Below are positions 8,129-17,500 of a stretch of DNA of 64,000 bases, piece after piece. The notes beneath the pieces were generated by a model. That model was given only the letters and a program-made list of their open reading frames with translations. It was not told the origin of the DNA and did no database searches. This stretch comes from an uncultured Bacteroidales bacterium (GTDB lineage: Bacteria; Bacteroidota; Bacteroidia; Bacteroidales; F082), in the NCBI GenBank assembly GCA_947303395.1, contig CAMYYD010000008.1, positions 81,926 through 145,925 of the forward strand, written 5' to 3'. The translations under genes were made by a program, and so were the position numbers. Numbering within the stretch: position 1 is the first letter of the stretch; each line of letters begins with the position of its first letter.

Positions 8129-9945
8129 TAATTAAACCTCACGTCGCTCATGTTCATTAATTTTTCGAGGTCCACTTTGTCGGGCTGCCAGGCGCGGACG
8201 TGGATCAGAGGCTGGACGCCGCGGAGGTCGACAAGGAGGAACAGGTAGCCGACATCGCCGTACGACGAGGAGAAATACTCCTGGCGCACGCGCACGCCGT
8301 AAACGTCGCTTCTGTTGTTGGCCTTGGTGAAATCAGTCTCGGTGAAACGCAGGCGGATGTATTCGTTGTTGCCAAAGCACATCGCGAGGTTTTTCATGTA
8401 GGTGTCCTTGTCGTATTTGGTCAACTCGGCCTCTTCATCGGTGAGTTTCAACGTCATACGGTCGGGAATCTCGGTCTTTTTCACCATTCGGCCAACGATG
8501 ATGAGAGCGTCGTCGGAATAGATGCTTTCGAGATATCTGTGGCGTTTCAGGGCGTAGGCTGTCTGATAATCTTCAAGGAAATTGACCAGAATGAGTCGTG
8601 ATTCCTCGGGCCATTTCGTCTTCGAGATGATGTCGTATTCGGCCTTGTCCGACAAGCGGAATGCCAGCGAGGTCACCACCTTATTAATAGTATCGAAGCG
8701 GAACACCACCTCCTGCGAGAAGCCGACGGTGTTGCGAAACTCGAACTGCATCAGGATGCTGCGGCAAATCACTTCGTCCTTGTATTTCAACAACTTATAC
8801 TCAGGTTTTCCTATCACGGTCATCTTGCCGTAATGCGACAGGGTGTCGAGCATGTTGAAGCCGTCGGTTGAGAAACAATTGCGTACAGAGGCGATGTTTC
8901 CCGAGCGTAAAGCGTTCTCTATCAGCGACATCTTGGCAAGATACTCGTTTTCTTCAACCGCGCGGTTCCTCTCAACCTTATCCCAGCCAGCCACTTCCTC
9001 GTCTTTCTTCAAACTCTTGGTTTTCTCGAGGTCGACGATGTAGATATTATTTGAAAAACGCGGCACTTTTATCATCTCGATGGCGTTGGAAACCGCCGAG
9101 TTCATCTTTTTGGCGTCGTCTTTGAAATCGTAGTTGACTTTAATCTTGAAACTCTTGGTCTGTTTGTCGTGAAGCTGAACTATCAGCTTGCCGTCGCGCA
9201 CTGTGTTTGGCATGTATTTTCGGCCGTCGTGGCATTCGCAGCGGAGGTTCACCACATCGTTGTCGCCGTCAGTTCTCACCTTCAGTTTCACTATCATTCC
9301 GTCGGCAGTCTCCTCTATTCCGTTTTCTTTCGGAACGATGAAATTAAACGATTTCAGGATGCCGTCGGTGCCGCTAATTCTTTCGACAATCCATTCATAA
9401 TCAACTGTTTCGCTATCTCCATGAAAACGCAGTTTCTTGCCTTGCGGATGTGCGTAGGTCAGCATGAGAGCCCAGTAATACGATTTCAGGGCGTCCTCGT
9501 AGCAGAGGTTTTCCTCCATTTTCACGCCTTTTGAGATATAACGCTGGATATCGTCGCGGCGGTCGTCGCACATCGATCTGAACTCGCTACGTTTCAGGCA
9601 CATAACATATTGATATTCTTCATCTTTATCGTTCTCAACCACAGCTTTGTCGTATGCTTTTTCATCGATACTTTCCTTAAAAGTGCGGATGATGGTCTCG
9701 AGCTGTTTGTTCACGTCGCCGTTATCAGCGAAATAGATGGCATGCGAGCCGCAGTTTTTGGCGATATTGGCATAAAGCTCGTTTTTAGCGTTCTCCATCG
9801 CCTCATCTTGTGAGTCGCTAATGCCGCCAATTCCGTAAAATATTGTGGTGTCGTTTTTTATCGCTTCCAGCTCTTTCGGCTTCATCTGGGCGAATGCGAT
9901 GTTCGACAAGATGGTGATTATCAATAAGATGTAGAATTTTTTCAT
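8128..9945 (-). CDS. Exported protein with N-terminal LPP20-like domain, 605 residues
   Basis: The protein starts with a signal peptide (MKKFYILLIITILSNIAFAQ). Residues about 30-120 resemble the LPP20 fold: IFYGIGGISDSQDEAMENAK followed by a helix and a strand-rich part. The remaining 450 residues are not recognised; they are acidic and include several predicted strands. It is likely periplasmic or outer-membrane associated, but it lacks a lipobox and a Por tail. It is a single-gene unit with its own promoter (9980-9987). Its function is unknown. Confidence 0.65.
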   Translation of the reverse strand: MKKFYILLIITILSNIAFAQMKPKELEAIKNDTTIFYGIGGISDSQDEAMENAKNELYANIAKNCGSHAIYFADNGDVNKQLETIIRTFKESIDEKAYDKAVVENDKDEEYQYVMCLKRSEFRSMCDDRRDDIQRYISKGVKMEENLCYEDALKSYYWALMLTYAHPQGKKLRFHGDSETVDYEWIVERISGTDGILKSFNFIVPKENGIEETADGMIVKLKVRTDGDNDVVNLRCECHDGRKYMPNTVRDGKLIVQLHDKQTKSFKIKVNYDFKDDAKKMNSAVSNAIEMIKVPRFSNNIYIVDLEKTKSLKKDEEVAGWDKVERNRAVEENEYLAKMSLIENALRSGNIASVRNCFSTDGFNMLDTLSHYGKMTVIGKPEYKLLKYKDEVICRSILMQFEFRNTVGFSQEVVFRFDTINKVVTSLAFRLSDKAEYDIISKTKWPEESRLILVNFLEDYQTAYALKRHRYLESIYSDDALIIVGRMVKKTEIPDRMTLKLTDEEAELTKYDKDTYMKNLAMCFGNNEYIRLRFTETDFTKANNRSDVYGVRVRQEYFSSSYGDVGYLFLLVDLRGVQPLIHVRAWQPDKVDLEKLMNMSDVRFN

Positions 9946-9979
9946 AAAAAAGAAAAATTAATCATGATATAATGAATTG

Positions 9980-9987
9980 CAAAAATA
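9980..9987 (-). promoter_or_regulatory. -7 promoter element for the 605-residue exported protein
   Basis: The minus strand reads TATTTTTG 35 bases before the ATG and directly after the rplU-rpmA terminator. Confidence 0.6.
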
Positions 9988-9998
9988 CAAAAAAAAAC

Positions 9999-10026
9999 GT
10001 TGGGACAAATCATTATTTGCCCCAAC
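9999..10026 (-). terminator. rplU-rpmA terminator built from a 28-bp palindrome
   Basis: On the minus strand GTTGGGGCAAAT pairs with ATTTGTCCCAAC around a 4-base centre and is followed by a run of nine T (9998-9989). The hairpin is exactly 28 bp, like the other members of the palindrome family in this window, so a dispersed repeat appears to serve as the operon terminator. Confidence 0.75.
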
Positions 10027-10046
10027 CGTTATTTTCTGTTCGTTTT

Positions 10047-10074
10047 CAATGGGCGAATGATGATTCGCCCCCAC
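10047..10074. repeat. 28-bp palindrome, second tandem copy
   Basis: It has the centre GGGCGAATGATGATTCGCCC and lies 20 bases from the terminator copy at 9999-10026. Same length and plan, with different arm sequence. Confidence 0.65.
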
Positions 10075-10076
10075 GT

Positions 10077-10349
10077 TTATTCTGTCACTTCGCCGTTAAC
10101 CGGGATGACATTAACGTATGAACGATCTTCTCTTTTTCTTGTGAATTCCACGATGCCGTCTGTCAAAGCGAACAAAGTATGATCTTTGCCCATTCCGACA
10201 TTGTCACCAGGATAATGCTGTGTACCACGCTGACGAACGATGATGTTGCCTGCGATAACTGCCTGTCCACCGAAAACTTTCACTCCGAGTCGTTTGCTAT
10301 GTGATTCACGACCGTTTTCGGAACTACCAACGCCTTTCTTGTGTGCCAT
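10077..10349 (-). CDS. rpmA: 50S ribosomal protein L27
   Basis: The 90-residue protein has the L27 signature [20 protein letters not shown], then [20 protein letters not shown] and [18 protein letters not shown]27 binds 23S rRNA near the peptidyl transferase centre, and its N-terminus reaches towards the P-site tRNA. The start directly at MAHKKG shows no cleavable N-terminal extension of the kind found in Firmicutes. It is the second gene of the rplU-rpmA operon, 23 bases after rplU, and is ended by the palindrome terminator at 9999-10026. Confidence 0.97.
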   Translation of the reverse strand: MAHKKGVGSSENGRESHSKRLGVKVFGGQAVIAGNIIVRQRGTQHYPGDNVGMGKDHTLFALTDGIVEFTRKREDRSYVNVIPVNGEVTE

Positions 10350-10372
10350 AATTCTTTAATTTTTTCGGTTTA

Positions 10373-10684
10373 TTATTCAGTGATGTTTTCAATGCGCACC
10401 TTGCTCAAATCCTGACGGTGGCCGTTTAAGGTCTGATAACCTTTTCTTCTTTTCTTTTTGAAAACCAGAACTTTGTCTGCTCTGAGATGCTTGATAATCT
10501 TAGCATCAACCTTAGCACCTTCGAGGACGGGGGTGCCTACCCTTGTGTTGCCGTCATTGTCGATCAACAACACCTTGTCGAAGCTGATAGCGCTGTCGAC
10601 ATCGCCATTCAAGCGGTTGCAGAAGATTTCGTCTCCCTTGCTCACTTTGAACTGCTGCCCTGCTATTTCTACGATTGCGTACAT
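10373..10684 (-). CDS. rplU: 50S ribosomal protein L21
   Basis: The 103-residue protein has typical L21 features: MYAIVEIAGQQFKVSKGDEI at the start and FKKKRRKGYQTLNGHRQDLS near the end, the basic segment that contacts 23S rRNA. Length is normal. It leads the rplU-rpmA operon, the common order in bacteria, and has its own promoter at 10724-10731. Confidence 0.97.
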   Translation of the reverse strand: MYAIVEIAGQQFKVSKGDEIFCNRLNGDVDSAISFDKVLLIDNDGNTRVGTPVLEGAKVDAKIIKHLRADKVLVFKKKRRKGYQTLNGHRQDLSKVRIENITE

Positions 10685-10723
10685 TAATTTGTATTTAAAC
10701 TTTTATTCAAATTTTTCGGACTG

Positions 10724-10731
10724 CAAAATTA
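10724..10731 (-). promoter_or_regulatory. -7 promoter element for rplU-rpmA
   Basis: The minus strand reads TAATTTTG 39 bases before the rplU ATG. Confidence 0.6.
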
Positions 10732-10767
10732 CAATTAATTTTTATACGAAAAACATTTTTCTGAAAA

Positions 10768-11037
10768 TTAATTTTGACAACGAGTAGCTCGACCACGACG
10801 AACTACCGCGTAACCTGCGCCAAGAGCAGTAAGAACAAGCATTCCGCTGCCTAGTGGGGCTTCAGCATCGTTGTTCAGACCATGTGCTGTCGGCAATCCG
10901 AAATTCACATTATCGTAGGTATTGTCGCGATACATCTCGTTATCGACTTCCGAATAATGGAAAAACATGTCGCTTTGGGCTTTACAGCAGAATCCCATCA
11001 ACATAAAAACTGCGATTGTTAAAAAGAACTTTTTCAT
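10768..11037 (-). CDS. Small secreted protein with PLGSGM-GAGY tail (copy B)
   Basis: The 89-residue protein has a signal peptide (MKKFFLTIAVFMLMGFCCKAQ). The middle has MFFHYSEVDNEMYRD and LPTAHG, and the tail is EAPLGSGMLVLTALGAGYAV followed by VRRGRATRCQN. The middle is shared with copy C at 47263 (NADNEMYRD, LPTAHG), so conservation is not limited to the tail. The gene starts 9 bases after the stop of the 1181-residue T9SS protein and is the last gene of that operon. The basic end is longer than in copies A and C. Function unknown. Confidence 0.75.
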   Translation of the reverse strand: MKKFFLTIAVFMLMGFCCKAQSDMFFHYSEVDNEMYRDNTYDNVNFGLPTAHGLNNDAEAPLGSGMLVLTALGAGYAVVRRGRATRCQN

Positions 11038-11046
11038 TTATTTAAA

Positions 11047-14000
11047 TTATTTAATGATTATTTTCTGTGTTTTTTCGTTTAATTTCATAATATACATGCC
11101 GGTTTGAGACGGTTTTGCAACCGTCTGTACACCTGACACACGACAAGTTGACACCATGCGGCCCAACACATCGAAGATTTGCAATTCGCCTTCGCCGGTG
11201 ATGATGATATCGGTGCCGGATTGATAGGCGAAGATGGAGTTCTCGGAGCTCTCAAAGTGCTCAGAACCATCAAATGTGATTATAAACCTTTCTTGTCTGT
11301 CAGTCGGTGAACCGACAAATGTGTAGGTGTTGTTTTCGTTCAAATCGATAACCAAATTTTCAAATTTATCAATCAATTTGATATTATTCATATCCGTTCC
11401 GTTAAAATTGATTGTATATTTTCCAAATTCTTTTGCCTTGAAATTCAACGGGATACTACCTTGACGGTTGCTGGAAACCATAGCGTAATCGGTGCCTTCT
11501 TGCGGGATGTAGAGTTTTGTGCTGCCGTCGAAGATTTGCAATTTTGGCAGGGTGTTCTTGCCGTCGAAACAAATAATGGCGCGATCAATGACGCTGCCGC
11601 GGTTTCCATTGCCGAGGTTAATCACCAACGATTCGTTGTTACCACTGCCTTTGCTTGGCGCTTCGGTGGTGAAGGTCATCGTCTCGCCGTCTTCGTCTGC
11701 ATGCACGAAGATGCCTTCCATGGCTTCAACATAGTTGTTTGAGCGTTCAGCGACTATAATCTCACTGCCGCCGTCATTCATAACATAGTAGAAATCGCGG
11801 TCGATGTAAGCCGTTTCAGCAAACGGGTTACCCACAAGGTTCCAGCCGGAAAAGTCAGCATTGTCATCCTTGTCCAAAGTGACTGTGCCATCGCTGCTGT
11901 AAGGCACGCCAGTGAAGCTTAGTTTCACATCCTCGCTGTTGGCGTAGAGGTAGCCTCTTCCCGATTCAAGGTTGAAATGGTAGTGGTCGCCGGTTTGTTT
12001 CCAGTTTTCCCATTCACTTTCAGCGGATTGGTTGAAACGATAGAGGTCGTGGATGTTGGCAAGAAAACCGTCTTCCACAGTAGGTGTAATCGGAGATGAA
12101 ACAGGCGAAGCAATCAGATACCAGCCGCCAGGGTTATCGTAGTTACCATAGCCGGTGATGTTCTTGGTGAACTGGGCGGCATTCGGGGCGAGCTCCAGTG
12201 TCACGAGGACGGTGGCATCGGCGGCAGGCATTGTGAAAGAATACACTCCGCCAACTGATGCGATGTTGTGGTTGTTGCCGCCGTAGGTTAGTGTAGCAGA
12301 GGTGATGGTATAGGATGGTGCACTTGTTCCAAGCGTGACTTCTGTGCCTTCAATGTAGTATCGGACACCGTCGTAGGTGGCGTTAGGAACTGGTGTGGCA
12401 GTGAGATGCGAGCTCAAAGTGAGGGTGTAAGCCTGCACCGCTCCATTGTGTGAAGTGATGTCGCCAACGATCATGTTCCCGATACTTGCAACACCACAAC
12501 CTATGTTGGAAGCCTCACCATTTAAAGTGCAGTTGTGATAGTAGTTATAACCGATACTGCCAGATTGTTGTGATCCAATGATAGCACCACCTGTCACAAT
12601 TAATTCAGAGTCGTCACAGGTGATTGCAGTGTTTAAGACCATGTTGTTCTCAATTGTTTGGTTCGCGCCGTGACCAGCTATGCCGCCGACCAAACTATTG
12701 CCAGTTATGTTGGTGTTGATGACGCGACAGTTCTCAATGGTGCCCAGTTTATTGCCCGCAATGCCACCGACACAAATTCTTCCTATGACAACGGCATCGT
12801 CAAGGATGACATTTTTCACAGTTCCGGAGGAAGCAATCACTCCAAATAAACCTTGTAAATTGTAATCAGGCTTGTTGATACGGATACCGCTGATGATATG
12901 GTTATCACCGTCAAAGGTACCATTGAATTGATAGTTTTCATTACCATAATCATTTCCGATAGCGGTATAATTCTCACCGTTGATGAGTTCGTTAGGATTA
13001 TAGTTGATATCAGCGCCAAGTTTGAAGTATTTGCCGTTGTATCCGCTGCTGGCATAGTCATCGCCAATACCAGTATTCAGATGGGTAGCCAACATGTCGA
13101 GCTGGTCGGCATTAAGAATGATGTATGGATAATCGCTGGTGCCGGCACCTTCCCACGGAAGGCTATTGAAGTTAGTGGTTACAGTGACATTGTTGGCTGG
13201 CATCACAAAGGTGTTGCCCTCGACTGGGGAACCGTTCACGTAGAAGCCAAGGAAATCGAAGCCCGAGGGCGGGGTGCCATTGTAGCTTAATGTAATTTCG
13301 GTGCCAGGGGTATAATATTTTATGCTGTTATAGGTTGATGCAGGAGATGGTGTAGCGGTGATGCCATTCTCCAAAACGAGGACGTAGGCGAAGCGCGTCC
13401 AATTAGCAGTGTAGCTGCGGTCGCCCGTCGAACCTTGGGCGATGGTCACCGTCTGTGTTGCCTCGTTGAGGCCTGTCCCTGTCCAGCCATCGAAAGTGAA
13501 GCCTGGTTGGGTCGGGTTGTTAAGCGTGAATGTCGGCGTTGTGACCCTGTAGGTGTTTGGATTTGTTATCGCCACACTGCCGCCGCCGAGGTCGTAGGTG
13601 ATATTGTATGTGATGGCATCCCATTTGGCATAGAGGTTGATAATCTCGCCATCGTTGACACTGAGATTATTGACACTTTGCTGGTCGGTATATGCCACTG
13701 CTCCATTGGGCGTGGTGCTCCAGCCTTCGAAAGAGTAGCCTGTACGGCTGAAGGCGTTGGCAGTTAGATTCTGCGTCGTGTGGTAGGTAAACTGCTGGTC
13801 GCTCATCGTGCCGGTGGCGTCGTTATGGTTCTTATCGAAGTGGATGGTGTAAGTAGCCCATCGGATAGGGAAAGTTCCTGTTGCCGAGCCTGCGTAGTTG
13901 CCACCTCCTGTAACGGTAACGGTGCCTGTACCTGCGCTGCCGTTATTGCTCCACGAGAGGGTATAGTCGGTGCCTTGCGTTAATGTTGTGTTGCCGTAGG

Positions 14001-14592
14001 CGACGGTAGGCATAGGCATTGGCTTGTGGTTGGCGTCGCTCACCCAGTAGTCGCCAGCAGGCACGGTGACCGTAGTGTTGCTGTTGGTCATCGGTGCGTT
14101 GGGCACGAAGTCAAGATACACCTTGCCGAAGGTCTTTCCTTGCGGTATGGTGACTGTGATGGTGTTCTTGTTGCTGTTAGTCGAGTAAGTACATCCAGTG
14201 ACATTGGCATCGCTCAAGGTCTTAACCGTGGCGCCGTAGAACCAAAAATGGGAACTTTCGAATACCAATGTAACGACACTTCCAGTGTAAACATCGGTAA
14301 AGGTGTTTGTCACAGTAAAGTTGAGTGTGCCGTTGATGGTCACTCTGTTGCCTCCGCTGTTGATTACTTGCACATTGTCGAAGGTCTGGCTAGTACCCGA
14401 TACTGGCTGTTGGCTCGATGCCATTCCCAAGAAACCTTGTATGCGCCAAACATGCAAACTTGTGTTGCCATTGGTGTTCGAATAGCCATCAAAGGTCATT
14501 GGTTCTGTCACCATGGCTTGAGCCGTCTGTCCGAAAGCGAGTGCCACAAAAAGCAGCATCGCCGAAAACACATATTTATAAAGAGTCTTCAT
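11047..14592 (-). CDS. 1181-residue T9SS-exported protein with InlB-type and GLUG repeats
   Basis: A signal peptide (about 1-26) is followed by an unrecognised beta-rich region. Two Listeria-Bacteroides repeats lie near 250-400 (GYSFEGWSTTPNG, LYAKWD; GFTFDGWTGTGLN). GLUG-type repeats lie near 520-700 (FNGTFDGDNHIISGIRI, GLFGVIASSGTVKNVIL, VGGIAGHGA). The C-terminal module begins near 830 (GWYLIASPVSSP, GWNLVGNPF) and ends with the Por sorting domain (DIIITGEGELQIFDVLGRMV, TGMYIMKLNEKTQKIIIK). The ATG directly abuts the TAA of the upstream 2358-residue gene (TAAATG), so the two are probably translationally coupled. A 28-bp palindrome lies in the sorting domain at 11103-11130. Expected at the cell surface; ligand unknown. 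Confidence 0.9.
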   Translation of the reverse strand: MKTLYKYVFSAMLLFVALAFGQTAQAMVTEPMTFDGYSNTNGNTSLHVWRIQGFLGMASSQQPVSGTSQTFDNVQVINSGGNRVTINGTLNFTVTNTFTDVYTGSVVTLVFESSHFWFYGATVKTLSDANVTGCTYSTNSNKNTITVTIPQGKTFGKVYLDFVPNAPMTNSNTTVTVPAGDYWVSDANHKPMPMPTVAYGNTTLTQGTDYTLSWSNNGSAGTGTVTVTGGGNYAGSATGTFPIRWATYTIHFDKNHNDATGTMSDQQFTYHTTQNLTANAFSRTGYSFEGWSTTPNGAVAYTDQQSVNNLSVNDGEIINLYAKWDAITYNITYDLGGGSVAITNPNTYRVTTPTFTLNNPTQPGFTFDGWTGTGLNEATQTVTIAQGSTGDRSYTANWTRFAYVLVLENGITATPSPASTYNSIKYYTPGTEITLSYNGTPPSGFDFLGFYVNGSPVEGNTFVMPANNVTVTTNFNSLPWEGAGTSDYPYIILNADQLDMLATHLNTGIGDDYASSGYNGKYFKLGADINYNPNELINGENYTAIGNDYGNENYQFNGTFDGDNHIISGIRINKPDYNLQGLFGVIASSGTVKNVILDDAVVIGRICVGGIAGNKLGTIENCRVINTNITGNSLVGGIAGHGANQTIENNMVLNTAITCDDSELIVTGGAIIGSQQSGSIGYNYYHNCTLNGEASNIGCGVASIGNMIVGDITSHNGAVQAYTLTLSSHLTATPVPNATYDGVRYYIEGTEVTLGTSAPSYTITSATLTYGGNNHNIASVGGVYSFTMPAADATVLVTLELAPNAAQFTKNITGYGNYDNPGGWYLIASPVSSPITPTVEDGFLANIHDLYRFNQSAESEWENWKQTGDHYHFNLESGRGYLYANSEDVKLSFTGVPYSSDGTVTLDKDDNADFSGWNLVGNPFAETAYIDRDFYYVMNDGGSEIIVAERSNNYVEAMEGIFVHADEDGETMTFTTEAPSKGSGNNESLVINLGNGNRGSVIDRAIICFDGKNTLPKLQIFDGSTKLYIPQEGTDYAMVSSNRQGSIPLNFKAKEFGKYTINFNGTDMNNIKLIDKFENLVIDLNENNTYTFVGSPTDRQERFIITFDGSEHFESSENSIFAYQSGTDIIITGEGELQIFDVLGRMVSTCRVSGVQTVAKPSQTGMYIMKLNEKTQKIIIK
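11103..11130. repeat. 28-bp palindrome inside the 1181-residue gene
   Basis: GAGACGGTT and AACCGTCTG flank the centre TTGC. The repeat encodes part of VQTVAKPSQTG in the sorting domain, at the same place as the palindromes at 14652-14679 and 47160-47187 in the paralogues. Confidence 0.6.
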
Positions 14593-17500
14593 TTATTTTA
14601 TTAAGATTTTTTGTGTCTTTTCATTTAATTTCAAAATGTAAACGCTGGTTTGTACGGACGCGGCGCGCCACGTCCCAACACCATTGATATATTGTGTGGC
14701 AATCATGCGACCCATCACGTCGAAAACTCGTAATTCGCCTTCGCCGGTGATGATGATGTCGTTGCCGCTTTGATAAGCGAAAATATCGGCCCCTGAGCCT
14801 GTCGAAGGGCTGAACACTATCACGAATCTGTCGTGTCTATCGGTTGGCGAGCCAACAAATGTGTAGCTGCTGGTTTCGGTTAAATCGACAACCACATCTT
14901 CTGATTTATCAATCAATTTTACGTTCTGTACGGACGCGCCACGGCACGTCTCTACGGCAATTGTATATTTTCCCATTTCTTTTGCCTTGAAATTCAACGG
15001 CATCTCGCCTTGGCGTTCTGAACCGACAATAGCGTAATCTTTGCCGTCTTGCGGAATATACAGTTTTGTGCTGCCGTCGAAGATCTGCAATTTCGTCATG
15101 GTGCGGTCGCTGTCGAAACGCACGATGGCACGGTCGATGACACTGCCGTTGTTTCCTTTGCTGAGGTTAATAACCAATGAGGCATCATCGTCACGGTTGC
15201 CTTTTACGTTTTTCGAACTTGAAGTGAATGTCACAACATCGCCGTCAGCATCTGCATGAACGAAGATGCCTTCCATCGCGTTAACAGCGCTGCTTGTTGC
15301 AGGAATTATCTCCGAACCTTCAGCATTCATACAATAAAAATCTTTATCGACAGTGGCATTCTCACCCCAAGGGTTACCCACAAGGTTCCAGCCTTCAAAA
15401 TCAACATCATCGGTCTTGGTGAGCGTGACAGTGCCGTCGCCGCTGTAAGGTGCGCCTACAAAGTTGAGCGTCACATCGTCGCTGTTGGCGTAGAGGTAGC
15501 CTTGACCATTTTCCAAAGCATGGAATGGATTCTCATTGTCATCTTGATGGGCTTTATAGTTCTCCCATTCAGCATCGGCCGATTGGTTGAAACGGTAGAG
15601 GTCGTAGGTGTTGCTGGTGAGAGTATTCACATTCGTAACCCAGGTTTTTCCTGCCAAAGGAGAAGCGATAAGGTACCAGCCGGTTTTCACGTTGTTGTCA
15701 GCGCCATAACCCACGATGTCTTTTGACAAGGTGACTGTATTCGGGGCTGCGGTGAGATACCCTGGATCGCTATAACCGCCATCAATGTGTGCATATCTAA
15801 CATCATTGTTATTCCAATCATATGATGTATCCATGCCGCCCTTCAAACTTTGACATGCATAAAACATTCCACCACTATCATCAATATTAACTTTGTCAGT
15901 ATCCCATAATGTGCTGACATAAATAGTGGTGAGGTCGTAGCAACTGTAGAACATGCATGCCATATTTCGTACTTCCGATGTGTTCCACCCAGAAAGGTCT
16001 AATGTGGTAAGTTGATGGCATTCGATGAACAAATATGACATATCTTGTACTGCCGACGTGTTCCACCTGGAGATGTTTAATGAGAACAGTGCCGTGCAGT
16101 GGGAAAACAATCCATCTAAATCAGTGGCTTTGGAGGTATCCCATCCAGAGAGATCTAATGTGGTCAGACTTGAGCAGCCAGTGAACATATTACTCATGTC
16201 GACCACTTTGGATGTATTCCATTCAGAGATACCTGTAATTGTGGTCAGGCCATCGCAACCGAAGAACATTTGCTCCATTGTTGTAACATTTGCGGTGTTC
16301 CATCCCGATACATTAATTGTGGTAAGGTTGAAATTGCTGACGAACATCATTTGACAACTTGTCATATTGTCGGTGTTAACATTGTGAAGGTCAATGGTCG
16401 TGCAGTTTTTCATAAAATAGAACAATCTAAAACAACTGCCTGTGAAACTGACATTGCCGGTGGCAGTAACACTTGTCACATTTGATGTCACGACGTCGTC
16501 GCCCCATTTGTTTTCAGCGTTAAACTCACCCCAGTTGAGCGAAAGCGCTCCGGTGGTGCTGTCGTATGTGTAGCGCGCCAAGACTTCCACTGTGACAGTG
16601 GCATCTTCGTCAGCCATAACAAAAGTGTTGTCTTTGATGTAATTGCCGTTAACTAAAAACAGAGCTCTCTCTCCCTCAGGCACAGTGCCAGTGTAGCTCA
16701 ACGTGACCTCAGTACCAGGTGTGTAGTATGAAACGTCGTTGAAGCTGGCAGCCGCTGTGGCGGTAGCTGTTATGTCATCGCCAAGTGTGATGGTGTAAAC
16801 CTGACGTGCACCATCCTGGTCGCTCGAAGCGCTTGAGCCACCGTTCTCGCTGCCTACACCCACATTTGAGGCATTTGCTGTGCCCGCCACGGTGCAGTTG
16901 TAGTAATAGTTTTGGCTGAGGTATCCTCGATTATAACCAGCGATTGTTCCTACATATTGACCCACTTCCGAAATGCTCGCTTCCAACACAAGACAATTAT
17001 TGATTTCTCCATAATTATAGCCTACAATACCACCATAACCTTTATGACCAGAACCATTATAGGTAATACTTGCTGAACATGTGCAATCCGTAATGATTCC
17101 TTCATTTGAATTTGTACCTGCAATGCCTCCGTGAACATCGCAATAAGATCCATGGATATTGACGGTGCCTGTAACGTGACAGTTTTGCACTAAGCCCGAG
17201 TAATTATTGCCGACGATGCCACCTATTCTGTTTCCACCAGTAATGCGAGTGTCGGAGAGGGTTAGATTCTTAATAGTTCCAGCGTACAAGCAGCCAATGA
17301 AACCAATATCGTCATTTAAAGTGTTGTAAATGCGGATACCTCTAACAGTGTAGCCACAGCCATCAAAGATGCCTTGGAATGGTGTTAATACTCGACGACC
17401 GATGGCGGTGTAGTTGTTCTCAGTGCTGGTGACATTGTCCCAGTTTGTAGTGTATGAATAGGTGATATCGTTACCCAACTTGAAATACTTTTCATAGAAA

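Noticed and set aside
9999..10074. Tandem 28-bp palindromes as a tiny CRISPR array
   Set aside because: The two units differ in sequence, the gap is 20 bases, there are only two, and no cas genes are present.
14026..14604. A 192-codon plus-strand frame inside the T9SS operon
   Set aside because: It overlaps two confident genes on the other strand, and its sequence mirrors their repeats.
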